A stretch of DNA of 64,000 nucleotides from an uncultured Ruminococcus sp. (GCA_902787825.1 CADAHS010000004.1:107953-171952), one strand, 5' to 3'. Counted from the first letter of the stretch, positions 9,729-20,133 are shown. The notes: generated from the letters alone by a model not told the origin. A program made the numbers and translations.

Positions 9729-9871
9729 GACGCAGCACCTCCAAAAACAAAATGAAAAACGGGTACAGAAAACAGATCCGTACCCGCATAAATACCACAT
9801 AAATGTGATCTGAATGTTGACCTCTTTGCGTTAGCTGGAGGTGAGAACGGATCAGGTTCTGCTTTGTTTAC
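9729..9871 (-). ncRNA. infC leader with attenuator, probable L20-responsive leader
   Basis: About 140 bases separate the promoter from the infC start. The leader contains a rho-independent terminator: arms CGGGTAC and GTACCCG at 9760-9786, followed on the minus strand by five Ts (9755-9759). A terminator inside the 5' leader of infC-rpmI-rplT is the arrangement of the Firmicutes L20 leader, where L20 binding favours termination. The L20 binding site itself cannot be verified by eye. Confidence 0.75.
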
Positions 9872-9877
9872 CAGTAA

Positions 9878-9906
9878 ATTATACTACACATAAATACTTT
9901 TGTCAA
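9878..9906 (-). promoter_or_regulatory. infC operon promoter
   Basis: A consensus sigma-A promoter: TTGACA at 9901-9906 and TATAAT at 9878-9883, separated by 17 bases, both perfect. Transcription would begin near 9871. The -35 box is 29 bases after the addA stop codon; no terminator is visible between them. Confidence 0.92.
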
Positions 9907-9934
9907 GGCGTTCATACATTTTTTACATTTGTAT

Positions 9935-12900
9935 TCATTCATTAAAAACGAACTCCTTGCCAATACCGAGCTTGAAAGAGTAAATATAACAGCTTTTGAT
10001 AACAGCTTTTTTTATAGTTCCGTCAGGAAGTTCCTCACCAAGAATCAATTCAAGTGCGGCTTTATAAAAAGCAAGCTGTGTACTGTATTTCTCCATATCT
10101 GATTCGCTTTGGAAGTTGTCTGTTTTATAGTCGACAATAACATATCCATCCGGCTCTTTAAAAACGCAGTCGGCGATACCCTGTATTATTCCTTCATTTC
10201 CGGTGATACTGCGGTATTTGTCATCTATGCATATGTCTTTCATTGCGACCATGAATTGTTTTTCACGAATGATCTCTGATGCACTATGCATACGTTTATA
10301 AAAGCGGCTTGCAAAAAATAAATCAAGTTTGTCAACATATACACCCTTCGCCTCAGCTTCGGTGAAGAATCCATGCGTTACTAGTCTATTAAGTTCATCA
10401 CTAACGCTTCTGACAGCATTGTTATAATCTGCAAGTTCCATAAACTTATGAGTAAATGTTCCTCTTTGTGCGGCAGTAAAACGGCTGCTGGATTCATCGA
10501 GCTTTGGAAGACTCGGGAAAAAATCAGGGTTGATGTTTACGGCGTATTCACCATTTTGATTTTCGCTTTTCACAGCGATCTTTTCATTCTCGTTGCTCAC
10601 TATCTCTGTAACTGTAAGCTTCGACGGGAGCATAGCAATGTTCAGGGTATCTTTAATGGCATTTTCACGCTTTAAATATTCGATTTTGAGCTTGTTTGCG
10701 AGAACCGGGTCAGGCGTTGCCATTACAGTCTGTGCATGAGCCTTATCATTATTTTCAGGTTTATCAAGCTCGATTATCTTGATATCGGCTTTGAGCTCAG
10801 TTTTTCTGGGATTGCAGAAAAGATCAGTGAGCTTGTCTTTCATAAGGTCGGTATCAAAGCTTTTGCTCTCGCTTTCAGTATTCTCTGGATCGACAAGCCA
10901 GTTGACAATACTGCTTCCGCAATTTGCAAACGTAAGGCCGCAAAAGATCCATTCGAGCATACTGTTACATTTGGTGATAAAGCTATGTACATTTTGTTCA
11001 GTGCTGTCTGCATAAAGCTCCAGCATCAGACCAGCAAGCTTTCTTTTTGCAGATACGACATTTGTAACTCTGTTGTGATTGGGTGAGCAAGAAATAAAAA
11101 GCTTTTCTTTTGCTCTTGTGCAGCCGACATACAGCAGCCGCATTTTTTCACTTTTTTCTTCAATAACATTCTGATCATGCAACAGTTTGAAATATGGATT
11201 GGTTTTTTTGATATGAAGCTTTTCATCGGATATTTCAAAAGCAAAGCTGTTGAGATCATCTTCGCTTTCACTGATCTTGTAATGCATTACGATTTCTTCA
11301 TCATTTTTGTGTGTAATGCTTTTAGTAAGCTCACACAGGAAAACATACGGATACTCCAAGCCCTTGGATTTGTGATAGGTCTGAATATTTATACAGTCGC
11401 CAGAAGATGTGATCTTTGCAGCTTGTTTGAAAGCTTTTTCATTTTTGAAAACAGAGTCAATGAACCTGAGAAACCCTGAAACCCCTTCGTTGCCTGAACC
11501 TTCATAAGCTTTTGCGTATTGCATGAACAAGAGCAGATTTGCACGTTTCTTATCACTGTCAAGATATATTGATGTCAGAGCGATCAGATCAGTAGCTTCA
11601 AAGATGTATCTAATGAGTCTTTCAAGATCTGTACTCATTGAACGGTATGCAAAATTATCAAGCATAACAAATGCTTCGCTGCATTTTTTTTGTAGTACAG
11701 GATCATCATCAAATACTCTGTCGTAGGTTATATCCTCAGTTTTTTTATCAATAAAAGACAGATGTGCATTTGATAAGACCGAGTATATACTCGACGGGAA
11801 ATTTCTGTTCTTTCTTATGCGCTGCGAATGGATAGTCAGCATCTGCGTCGCATCAAAGCTAAAAACCGGTGACATCAGAACAGATGTCATTGCTATATCG
11901 TTCATCGGGTTATCAATAACTCTGAGTATATTGAGCACAAGTGTGATCTCGCTTGCCTTCAGGTAACCCTCAACATCCTGAGAAAACGCTTTTAATCCGA
12001 CAGCTTCAAGTGCTTTTGACATTCGTCTTATCTCATCGTTTTTCTGCATCAGGATACAAATATCACTCGGACGGCATTGACGCATTTGCTTTGAATCCTT
12101 ATCCATAACCGTATAGCCTGATGATGGTTCAAGGATCTCCTTTATCTTTTTTGCAACTAACAGGTTTTCTTCGCTGAAATTTTCGGAGTTGAAATCATCG
12201 TGCTCGTTCATCAACAATATTTCAACATTACTGTTTTTATCGCTGTCAGAAACCTGAGGATAGCTTTTAGCCCCGAAGTGAAGCTCCTGTGACTCGTCGT
12301 ATTTCACTCCGCCGATCTGTTCAAACAAAATATTTGAGAACAGAAAATTAGCAAAATCAATTACCCCTTTCCTGCTTCTGAAATTCTCCTGAAGGTCGAT
12401 CAATTCAAGTCCTCCGCACTTGTTCTGTGCGTCTTTGACAGTTTTAACAAAAAGGTATGGATTTGTTAATCTGAAGCGGTAGATAGCCTGCTTTATATCT
12501 CCAACAATAAAAGCATTTTTTCCCATGTATTCAAGATCATCAGAGTCTGACAATGCACGAAAAATAAGCTCCTGAAGATTGTTTACGTCCTGAAACTCAT
12601 CAATGGTGATTATCCTGTAAATCTTGTTTTTGCGTATCTCCTCGCACAAGGGCGTGCGGACTATACTACCCTGCTTATACTCAACGAGTAGTTGTTTCGT
12701 CATAAGCTCTACATCAGCGAATTCAACACTGTTGCTTTCAAGCTTCATTTCGTGACAATGATATTCTATATTGTATACGACTTCAACGAGTATATCAAAT
12801 ACATTTAATATATCTGCAAGGTTATCTCTTATTGTATGATCTGACAACAAGCCGTTTGTTTCAAGATTATTAAATATTTTTTTGGTGCTTTCAAAAATAT

Positions 12901-13873
12901 CTTCTGCCTGTTTACAAACATCAGTAAGAATGGAAAGCTTATATGGATCAGCTCCGTCAAGATACTTAACACTACCAAGAGATGGTTTTTTCAATTTATT
13001 CTTGGTGTTTACACTTTCAAGGTATCTTTTCAGTTCACCTGAGGCAAAAGCTTTTCTGACATCTCCGAGCATATCACCTAATGCAAAACAAGCTTTTGTC
13101 AGAGAGTTTCTTAACGTATTAGCCTGCTTGATATCGGGGATTTTTCCTATAAGAAGATTCATCTGTTCGATATTTTTTTCGATCAAATCAAGATCAGAAA
13201 CGATGTTTTCTTTATAGGTTCTGATCAGATTATTTATCATGTTTTCATCCTTGTAAGCAAGACGAGCCTGCTCTACCCATACCTCACGGAACGGAAGAGT
13301 GCGCATGAATTTATAAAGGCTGTACAGTACTGATTCAAGCTTGTTTTTTACTGAATCAAAGGCATTTCTGAGAATTTCGTACTTTGGTTCATCGTTTTCA
13401 CATAGCTCTGCAAGTGCGATGTCTCTTGCTTTTTCAAAATACATCTGACCGGTTGTTTCATCAAGAATACGAAGTCCGCTTTGAAAATCAAATTTTGATA
13501 TGTGATCCTTAACAAAACTAAAACAGAACGAATTTATTGTTGATATAACTGCGAACTGAAGGTTGCTTTTTTGTTCGAGAAGCCATTTCGCCTTTGGAGT
13601 TTCCAAACTTCCTATTTCACCAAAGCACTTGTTTATTTCCTTATCAAATGCATCGTTGAGCTTGTCTTTCATCTGTGCAGCAGCATCAGTTGTAAATGTT
13701 ACCGCAACAAGGTTTTCAGCTGGGATCTTATTCTTTTCATCAAGAAGCATCTGAGTCAGACGCTCTATCAGCACTGCTGTTTTTCCGCTTCCGGCAGCAG
13801 CAGAAACGACTACACCACTGTCTCGATAGTCGATCGCACGTTTTTGTGCCGATGTCCATTCAATGTTGCTCAT
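9935..13873 (-). CDS. addA: ATP-dependent helicase/nuclease subunit A
   Basis: AddA is the UvrD-like helicase plus nuclease of the AddAB double-strand-break resection complex, the Gram-positive counterpart of RecBCD. The 1312-residue protein shows Walker A AAAGSGKT near residues 25-32, helicase motifs DEFQDV (near 425) and later QTYHKSKGLEYP, and the C-terminal RecB-like nuclease motif VDYKTDN near residue 1255. ATG at 13871-13873. It follows addB by one base, in the usual addB-addA order, and shares its promoter. Confidence 0.96.
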   Translation of the reverse strand: MSNIEWTSAQKRAIDYRDSGVVVSAAAGSGKTAVLIERLTQMLLDEKNKIPAENLVAVTFTTDAAAQMKDKLNDAFDKEINKCFGEIGSLETPKAKWLLEQKSNLQFAVISTINSFCFSFVKDHISKFDFQSGLRILDETTGQMYFEKARDIALAELCENDEPKYEILRNAFDSVKNKLESVLYSLYKFMRTLPFREVWVEQARLAYKDENMINNLIRTYKENIVSDLDLIEKNIEQMNLLIGKIPDIKQANTLRNSLTKACFALGDMLGDVRKAFASGELKRYLESVNTKNKLKKPSLGSVKYLDGADPYKLSILTDVCKQAEDIFESTKKIFNNLETNGLLSDHTIRDNLADILNVFDILVEVVYNIEYHCHEMKLESNSVEFADVELMTKQLLVEYKQGSIVRTPLCEEIRKNKIYRIITIDEFQDVNNLQELIFRALSDSDDLEYMGKNAFIVGDIKQAIYRFRLTNPYLFVKTVKDAQNKCGGLELIDLQENFRSRKGVIDFANFLFSNILFEQIGGVKYDESQELHFGAKSYPQVSDSDKNSNVEILLMNEHDDFNSENFSEENLLVAKKIKEILEPSSGYTVMDKDSKQMRQCRPSDICILMQKNDEIRRMSKALEAVGLKAFSQDVEGYLKASEITLVLNILRVIDNPMNDIAMTSVLMSPVFSFDATQMLTIHSQRIRKNRNFPSSIYSVLSNAHLSFIDKKTEDITYDRVFDDDPVLQKKCSEAFVMLDNFAYRSMSTDLERLIRYIFEATDLIALTSIYLDSDKKRANLLLFMQYAKAYEGSGNEGVSGFLRFIDSVFKNEKAFKQAAKITSSGDCINIQTYHKSKGLEYPYVFLCELTKSITHKNDEEIVMHYKISESEDDLNSFAFEISDEKLHIKKTNPYFKLLHDQNVIEEKSEKMRLLYVGCTRAKEKLFISCSPNHNRVTNVVSAKRKLAGLMLELYADSTEQNVHSFITKCNSMLEWIFCGLTFANCGSSIVNWLVDPENTESESKSFDTDLMKDKLTDLFCNPRKTELKADIKIIELDKPENNDKAHAQTVMATPDPVLANKLKIEYLKRENAIKDTLNIAMLPSKLTVTEIVSNENEKIAVKSENQNGEYAVNINPDFFPSLPKLDESSSRFTAAQRGTFTHKFMELADYNNAVRSVSDELNRLVTHGFFTEAEAKGVYVDKLDLFFASRFYKRMHSASEIIREKQFMVAMKDICIDDKYRSITGNEGIIQGIADCVFKEPDGYVIVDYKTDNFQSESDMEKYSTQLAFYKAALELILGEELPDGTIKKAVIKSCYIYSFKLGIGKEFVFNE

Positions 13874-13874
13874 A

Positions 13875-16800
13875 TCAGCTGTTCTCCTCCTTGTCGGTTT
13901 CTTCCATTATCCTTGCAAGAGTATCTTTAAGATCCTGCGCAAGCTCTTTGCCATGTCTTTGTGTATCAATGAAATCATCGTACTTTTCCTTACAGCATAC
14001 TGTTTTATAGTCACAATAAGTGCACTGGTTATTTACAGGCTTCATCGGAAATTGTCCGTTTTCAACCGAAGTGGCAAATTCGATGACTTTTTCACAAGCG
14101 TACTGCCTTAATGCCTGCAGTTCCTCATAGGGGATCCTTCCTGATTTTTCCTTGAAAGGTGTGTAAACATAAGGGTCTTTATGCTCTGTTTTTTCAAAAG
14201 CATTCACAACCTCTGAAAGATCGGCAACATAACCTTTTGGCTTGTATTTTTCAAGCAGATCATCTTTTATGATACGCTCCTGTTCAGTCGATAGGGTGTT
14301 TTTGTCAAGTGGATATGAAGCTTTTTCACCGAATGAAAAATACTCAACAGCAGCCGGTTTAATATCGGTTTTCTCTTTTACGCTCTTCATGTAGGAATCA
14401 AGATAAATGAGCATCTGAAGATCAAGACCGCACTGGAGCAACGCATAATTGATCTCGATCTTTCCGGATTTATAATCAATGATGCGTACATATTTTTTGT
14501 TGTTTTCTGTTAAGATGTCCAGTCTGTCGATATATCCGGTGATGCTAAGCTTTTTACCACTGTCAAGTGTAAATTTGATACTGGTATCCTGATCATCTTT
14601 GCCAAATTTATATTCAGCAGCGACCGGTCTGAAACCTGAATGTAAAAGTTCGTCACGGACATACTTTACGATTGTTTCGGCGTATGCCATCAACCTTTTG
14701 AGATCAAACATGAAAATGCTTGTTTTTCCAAAATCACCTTTCAGCTCCTCTGTCATATATTCATCAAAGCTTTGTTGTACAATATTGCTGATAAACTCGT
14801 CAGATCGTTTTGTATCAAGAATAATTAATTTGTTCTCATCATCTTTGATCGAAAAAGCATTTTCAAGAACTTTATGAATCAGCTTTCCTCTTTGGATACC
14901 ATTGAGTTCCATCTTCTGAGGTGCACGCAGTTTTAAACCGTAGCTGCAAAAGTATCCAAAAGGACATTTGAAAAAAGTATCCAGCTGAGATGCGGATATC
15001 TCCATTTCATTGTTTTTGAAAAATAAAGACGCAGAAACAGTTTTATCAGCTTTTGTTTTATTGCTTACAAGAACTTTATCTGCATTAACTAATGAGGTAA
15101 GCTTTTTGTAGTACGATGTCTGGTCAAGTGACATTTTGATCGACTCAATGGTACTTGTTTTGTCCCTGAAATGTTCGATCGCAGCGTGATAAGCTGACTT
15201 GTATGAAGTGCAGAAATAATCTGGAGATATTTCAGAGATATTTTTTATTTTAAGGTCATCAAAGCAGTTAAGTATCTCTTTGATCAACACAGAAGGCCTT
15301 TTTTCTTCTCCTGAAAGATCCGCTGTGACATAAGTAACAAAAAGCTTTTGCGATGGAAGAGACACGGCGTTATAGCAGGCAAGATCCTCACGCATAAAGG
15401 CATTTCTGGCATCACCGCTGAAATTGCGTACAAGGTCTTTCTCAAGGTCATTCAACGCATTCTGAATGCTGCTAACATCAATATGAGATAGCAGTCCGTT
15501 GTTTGAAAACGTTTTTGGAAAAACACCATCGTTTGCTTGACAGATAAAAGCTATTTTTACATTATCAAGTCTTGAATGCGATGCATCAACTAATCTTACA
15601 CAATCAATTTTCTGCGGCGGTGAAGAAACGCTGAGCTGAGAAAGCATAACACGGTAAAGTTCATAGAACTGATGCAGTGATATGGGGTCACTGCCAAGGC
15701 AGTCGTAGATCGACTTTACTGCGCTTAGCACGGAGTTCCATAGCTGGCGCAGCTCTCTTGATAGCTCAAGTTGTGTTTCGTTTTCATTGAGTGTAGCCTG
15801 TCTGACAACCGAATATGTCCTGTCAGAAACGTTAAGGTCAGCAAGAAGCTCAAAAAAAGCTTCACAAATTTCGTTAGCAGGAAGTTCTCCCCTTGCGCAG
15901 CGTGCTCTCATCTTTTCAATAGGACTGATTATGCCGAGCCTTGCGTTTTCGATCATATCTATGTATCTCGGCGTTTGTTTCCCGTCGTTGATCTCCTGCT
16001 TTTCTTTGCTGTAGATCAGTGATTCATCAAGTCCAAAGAACTTTTTAGTCCACATTTCTCCATCAATATTCCATTTGAGACAATACTGTTCGATCTCGTT
16101 TACAAGGTATTTTTTGGGAGAATAAAATGGCGACTTTATCATTCGGAGTATGTTTTCTGTTTTGTATTCACGAGAAGTAAGGCATTTGAAAACGGAGTTG
16201 AAATACTGTACGATCGCCGATGAGCTGATACGTTCCTGCTGATCGATAAAAAACGGGATATCGTATCTTTGCATCATTCCTTCAAATACGCTCGCACATT
16301 CATCTATATTTCTGACAACAACTGCAATATCGGAATATGTGGTTTCATTCTGGACCAGATGTGAAATGCAGGCACATACATATGAAGCCTCAGAATAAAT
16401 ATCATCAGCGCAAAGAATGTTGATATTCCCGCATTCTTCATCATAGCTGTGTTTACCGATGCTGAGAAGGTTTTTACCGAGATATGCAATATCCTTGCTC
16501 TGAGAACCCTGTTCACTGGTTTGTACGACAGTATATCCCTTATTCTGTGCAGCATTTTTAAGCAAACCAAAGGTCTGTTCCGGAAGACGGAAAGGGTGTA
16601 TTGTGTTTTTGACAGAATCATTATCAATTACAAAGGAGAAAGTTACATTCTCAGCGTTAGCAATGCACAGTTCAAGCATTTTCATTTCATCATATGTAAA
16701 GCTTGAAAAGGCATCAACAAAGACATCTTTACCGCAGAAAAATTCGTTTTCACGAGCGATCTTTACGGCGGTTGAAAGAGCTGATATCGAATCGTGCAGC

Positions 16801-17330
16801 CCTGCATTTTCAAGCTGATTCATATATTCGGAATAGATCTTAGAGATGTCGTTCATTTTTTGCGATAGAGTACTATTAAGCTTCAATATCACATTATTGA
16901 GCATTTCACAGGTGATACCGCTTTCACGCAGCTGCTGAACGATCTCTATAAGCTGAGTTATGAAATTACCCTTTTCTACACCACTTTTATCTGCAAGTGT
17001 TGTGTAATAACCAAGCTGTTTTTTGCTTCTCAGTTCTCTGACTGCTTTGTACATAAGTATAAATTTGGAATTATCATCAGCATTGCCTGAACTGCTTAGA
17101 CTACCGTATTTTTTTTCAAGTATATCAGCAAGCCTGTTGAAACCAACAGTAGTCAGTTTGTTGAATTTGATCGCCCCAAGCCTGTTATACAGCTTTTTGT
17201 CATATTCAAAGGAGTACTGATCCGGTATTATAACTATAACTTCCCTGTTTTTACTCACAGAAACGTTTATCAGATCAAGAATTTGTTCCTCACGGTCGCT
17301 GTTTACGCCGCCGTTTATAAATCTGATCAT
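13875..17330 (-). CDS. addB: ATP-dependent helicase/nuclease subunit B
   Basis: AddB is the partner of AddA: an inactivated helicase core that reads Chi-like sites and a second nuclease. The protein (1151 residues) ends with the RecB-type nuclease motif RIIDYKSGK and the 4Fe-4S cysteines (one in FFKCPFGYFC, then CTYCDYKTVC near the C-terminus) that staple the nuclease domain. The start MIRFINGG at 17328-17330 has an AAAGGGG ribosome site; an ATG 24 bases upstream would sit only about eight bases from the predicted transcription start and has no ribosome site. Unusual: the family's N-terminal Walker A (GXXGSGKT) is replaced by NGGVNSDREEQ, so ATP binding there is probably lost. Confidence 0.93.
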   Translation of the reverse strand: MIRFINGGVNSDREEQILDLINVSVSKNREVIVIIPDQYSFEYDKKLYNRLGAIKFNKLTTVGFNRLADILEKKYGSLSSSGNADDNSKFILMYKAVRELRSKKQLGYYTTLADKSGVEKGNFITQLIEIVQQLRESGITCEMLNNVILKLNSTLSQKMNDISKIYSEYMNQLENAGLHDSISALSTAVKIARENEFFCGKDVFVDAFSSFTYDEMKMLELCIANAENVTFSFVIDNDSVKNTIHPFRLPEQTFGLLKNAAQNKGYTVVQTSEQGSQSKDIAYLGKNLLSIGKHSYDEECGNINILCADDIYSEASYVCACISHLVQNETTYSDIAVVVRNIDECASVFEGMMQRYDIPFFIDQQERISSSAIVQYFNSVFKCLTSREYKTENILRMIKSPFYSPKKYLVNEIEQYCLKWNIDGEMWTKKFFGLDESLIYSKEKQEINDGKQTPRYIDMIENARLGIISPIEKMRARCARGELPANEICEAFFELLADLNVSDRTYSVVRQATLNENETQLELSRELRQLWNSVLSAVKSIYDCLGSDPISLHQFYELYRVMLSQLSVSSPPQKIDCVRLVDASHSRLDNVKIAFICQANDGVFPKTFSNNGLLSHIDVSSIQNALNDLEKDLVRNFSGDARNAFMREDLACYNAVSLPSQKLFVTYVTADLSGEEKRPSVLIKEILNCFDDLKIKNISEISPDYFCTSYKSAYHAAIEHFRDKTSTIESIKMSLDQTSYYKKLTSLVNADKVLVSNKTKADKTVSASLFFKNNEMEISASQLDTFFKCPFGYFCSYGLKLRAPQKMELNGIQRGKLIHKVLENAFSIKDDENKLIILDTKRSDEFISNIVQQSFDEYMTEELKGDFGKTSIFMFDLKRLMAYAETIVKYVRDELLHSGFRPVAAEYKFGKDDQDTSIKFTLDSGKKLSITGYIDRLDILTENNKKYVRIIDYKSGKIEINYALLQCGLDLQMLIYLDSYMKSVKEKTDIKPAAVEYFSFGEKASYPLDKNTLSTEQERIIKDDLLEKYKPKGYVADLSEVVNAFEKTEHKDPYVYTPFKEKSGRIPYEELQALRQYACEKVIEFATSVENGQFPMKPVNNQCTYCDYKTVCCKEKYDDFIDTQRHGKELAQDLKDTLARIMEETDKEENS

Positions 17331-17368
17331 ATGAAATGCGCCCCTTTCAGACATTTTTCGCCAATAAC

Positions 17369-17397
17369 AGTATACAACTTATAGGCAGATTTGTCAA
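17369..17397 (-). promoter_or_regulatory. addBA promoter
   Basis: TTGACA at 17392-17397 and TATACT at 17369-17374 with a 17-base spacer; predicted start near 17362. It supports the internal ATG of addB as the true start. Confidence 0.85.
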
Positions 17398-17433
17398 CAA
17401 AAACAGAAATATAACAGTACAATAAAATGTACT

Positions 17434-17676
17434 CTAATTGAAAAGATCTTTTAGAAATTCGAAAAGTCCGAAATGGATCTCTACATCGTATTCATTATCA
17501 GAAATAATATTGAAGTTTTCATCTTTTTCATCAGATTCAAAAATAGGTTTTGCAGTTATGAACCAGCTTTGCAGATCGCCATTTTTGCTTTGTTGTGGTG
17601 CTATCATCATAAGAGAAAGTACACTCACAAAACCGATGATAACAGATCTTTTTACTCTTGATAGATTTCTTGACAT
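17434..17676 (-). CDS. Small secreted or membrane-anchored protein, unknown
   Basis: An 80-residue product with a basic N-terminus (MSRNLSRVKRS), a hydrophobic segment at about residues 12-26 (VIIGFVSVLSLMMIA), and an acidic C-terminal half. This suggests either an uncleaved anchor or a signal peptide with a short exported tail. A GGAGGA ribosome site sits six bases before the ATG, so translation is likely. It stands alone between the metH terminator and addB; a short weak hairpin (17416-17433) touches its stop codon. No family recognised. Confidence 0.6.
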   Translation of the reverse strand: MSRNLSRVKRSVIIGFVSVLSLMMIAPQQSKNGDLQSWFITAKPIFESDEKDENFNIISDNEYDVEIHFGLFEFLKDLFN

Positions 17677-17738
17677 ATTAATTCCTCCGGAATTGAATTT
17701 GATATGATTATTGACAGCTGTGTGGAATAATATACAAA

Positions 17739-17763
17739 AAATCCCCGGTCGACCCGGGGATTT
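17739..17763 (-). terminator. Terminator after metH
   Basis: Ten-base perfect arms (AAATCCCCGG and complement) with a five-base loop, starting three bases after the metH stop; on the minus strand it is followed by a run of Ts. Strong rho-independent terminator. Confidence 0.93.
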
Positions 17764-17766
17764 GAT

Positions 17767-20133
17767 CTATCCAAGAACTCTTTTTGCTATATCTACTGAT
17801 TCTTTAGCGTCTTTAGCGTAGTAGTCCGCTCCGATCTGCATTGCATAATCATCGGTCACAACTGCACCTCCGACCATTATCTTGCAGTCAACGTTATTCT
17901 GTCTGAGCAGTTTGATGGTGTTTTCCATACTGACAAGAGTTGTGGTCATCAGTGCCGAAAGACCCACGAGGTGAACATCATTGCGGATCGTTTCGTCAAC
18001 AATGAGCTGACAATCAACATCCCTGCCAAGGTCTATTACCTCATATCCGTAATTTTCGAGGAGAACTTTTACTATATTCTTTCCAATGTCGTGAATATCT
18101 CCTTTGACCGTTGCAAGAATGATTTTTCCTTTTGATACAGTCTTTTCACCGGTGGAGAGTATCTTTTTCTTTATTTCCTCAAAGCAAACCTGAGCGACAC
18201 CGGCCGTCTGTATCAGCTGCGGAAGAAATATCTTTCCAGCTTCAAATTCCGCACCTGCTTTATCAAGCGACGGGATCAGCATTTCATTTACAACATACAT
18301 CGGTTCGTGTTCTTCAAGCAATTTTGCAGTAAGGCTCGCTGCTTCATCTTTAAGTCCGTTCTCAAGAGCATACGGAAGATCAACGGCTGAGTTTGAACCA
18401 CTTGTTGCGGCTGTATTTTGCACACCGTTATAGTTAGAAATAAATTCAACGGAGTTGACATCAATGTTTGACAGAAGTTTATAAGCTCTGACCGCACCCG
18501 TCATCGAAGCCACATTGGGGTTTATTATTGGAAGATCCAGACCTTTGGTCAAAGCCATGGTCAGAAATGTGCTGTTTACAAGCTCTCTGTTTGGCAGACC
18601 GAAACTTATATTGGAAACACCAAGAACTGTTCTCAGACCGAGCTTGGTTTTGACCATTTCAACAGCTTTCAGTGTTTCAAGAACACCTTCCTGCTCTGCT
18701 GAAGCTGTAAGTGTCAGGCAGTCTATGAACACATTTTCTTTTTTTATTCCTATTTTCAAAGCTCTGTCAAGGATACGCTGAGCGATCGCAAAACGCTCCT
18801 CAGCTTTTTTAGGTATACCGTTTTCATCAAGAGTAAGACCAACAACACAGGCGCCGTAATTCTTTACAAGCGGCAAAACAGTGGAAAGGGATTTTTCTTC
18901 ACCATTTACTGAATTAACTATTGGTTTTCCATTATATACACGCAATGCTGCTTCAAGCACTTCGGGCATCGTTGTATCGATCTGAAGCGGAACGTTTACA
19001 ACTCCCTGGATCTGCTTCAGAACCTTTATCATCATAGCTTTCTCGTCAATACCGGGCATACCGACATTGACATCAAGAAGTTCTGCACCGGCGTGTACCT
19101 GTTCTATTGCCTGACCAAGTATATAACCGATATCATTGGAAGCAAGTGCTTCCTTGAAACGCTTTTTACCTGTTGGATTTATCCGTTCGCCTATTATTCT
19201 AGGACGGTCTATAACAACCGTGGCTGTCGGGCTGCAAACTGCGCAGTGTATTGTCTTATCAACTTTGATATGCGTTTTATTTTCAAGCATTGAGCAAAGA
19301 GCTCGTATATAATCCGGGTCTGTTCCGCAGCAGCCGCCAAGTATCTTTACACCGAGCGGCAGAAGCTTTTCTGCATATTGAGCAAATTCTTCGGGTGAAC
19401 AGTTATATTCGTTGGTGACAGGGTCAGGAAGACCTGCATTTGGCTTTACAACAACCGGCAAATTTGTCCATTTGCACATTTCCTCGACCACAGGGTAAAG
19501 TTCTTTGGGTCCAAGTGAACAGTTTACACCGATAGCATCGATTCCGAGTCCTTCAAGAGTTAACGCCATTGAGCTTACACTGACGCCTGTGAATGTACGC
19601 ATATTCTCTTCAAATGTCATAGTACATATTATAGGCAGATCAGTGTTTTCCCTTGCCGCAAGCACTGCAGCCTTTAGCTCATACAGATCAGTCATTGTTT
19701 CAAAAACGATCAGGTCGGCATTTTTTCCTGCGATGACCTGCTGTTTGAAAACATCGTAGGCTTCTTCAAAAGTAAGCGTTCCTGTAGGTTCAAGAAGCTG
19801 ACCAATAGGTCCTATATCAAGTGCAACAAGTGTTTTGGTGCCCTCACAAGCCTTGCGTGCATTTGTAATAGCAGCAGGGATTATTTCTTCAACTTTGTAA
19901 CCGCATTTTTGCAGCTTGAATCTGTTTGCTCCAAATGTATTGGCATATACAATGTCAGAACCAGCTTCTATGTATTTTTTATGGATATCCACAAGTAACT
20001 GTGGATTTTGTATATTCAATGCTTCGGGAGTTTCACCCATCTTCAGACCGCTTGCCTGCAGCATAGTTCCCATAGCACCATCGAGTACAATATATTCTTT
20101 TTTTAGTATTTCCTTAAAATCCACAATGCTCAC
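17767..20133 (-). CDS. metH: Cobalamin-dependent methionine synthase lacking the activation domain
   Basis: The enzyme transfers the methyl group of methyltetrahydrofolate to homocysteine through cobalamin. In 788 residues it has the homocysteine-binding barrel (zinc cysteines in VNCSLG and GGCCGT), the pterin-binding domain (RINPTGKKRF), the helical cap and the B12 domain with the axial-histidine motif DIHDIGKN near residue 670. The C-terminal S-adenosylmethionine reactivation domain of E. coli MetH (about 1227 residues) is absent; it is supplied by the gene immediately upstream, which overlaps by 20 bases. No S-box or B12 riboswitch is visible: the predicted leader of the unit is only about 20 bases. 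Confidence 0.95.
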   Translation of the reverse strand: MSIVDFKEILKKEYIVLDGAMGTMLQASGLKMGETPEALNIQNPQLLVDIHKKYIEAGSDIVYANTFGANRFKLQKCGYKVEEIIPAAITNARKACEGTKTLVALDIGPIGQLLEPTGTLTFEEAYDVFKQQVIAGKNADLIVFETMTDLYELKAAVLAARENTDLPIICTMTFEENMRTFTGVSVSSMALTLEGLGIDAIGVNCSLGPKELYPVVEEMCKWTNLPVVVKPNAGLPDPVTNEYNCSPEEFAQYAEKLLPLGVKILGGCCGTDPDYIRALCSMLENKTHIKVDKTIHCAVCSPTATVVIDRPRIIGERINPTGKKRFKEALASNDIGYILGQAIEQVHAGAELLDVNVGMPGIDEKAMMIKVLKQIQGVVNVPLQIDTTMPEVLEAALRVYNGKPIVNSVNGEEKSLSTVLPLVKNYGACVVGLTLDENGIPKKAEERFAIAQRILDRALKIGIKKENVFIDCLTLTASAEQEGVLETLKAVEMVKTKLGLRTVLGVSNISFGLPNRELVNSTFLTMALTKGLDLPIINPNVASMTGAVRAYKLLSNIDVNSVEFISNYNGVQNTAATSGSNSAVDLPYALENGLKDEAASLTAKLLEEHEPMYVVNEMLIPSLDKAGAEFEAGKIFLPQLIQTAGVAQVCFEEIKKKILSTGEKTVSKGKIILATVKGDIHDIGKNIVKVLLENYGYEVIDLGRDVDCQLIVDETIRNDVHLVGLSALMTTTLVSMENTIKLLRQNNVDCKIMVGGAVVTDDYAMQIGADYYAKDAKESVDIAKRVLG

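Noticed and set aside
9729-9800. Upstream ATG extension of infC
   Set aside because: It crosses the leader terminator, adds an unlikely Cys/Trp-rich segment and lacks a ribosome site; the ATT start has a perfect one.
17677-17738. TTGACA-like element at 17711 on the plus strand
   Set aside because: No plus-strand gene follows within reach and no -10 box is positioned correctly.
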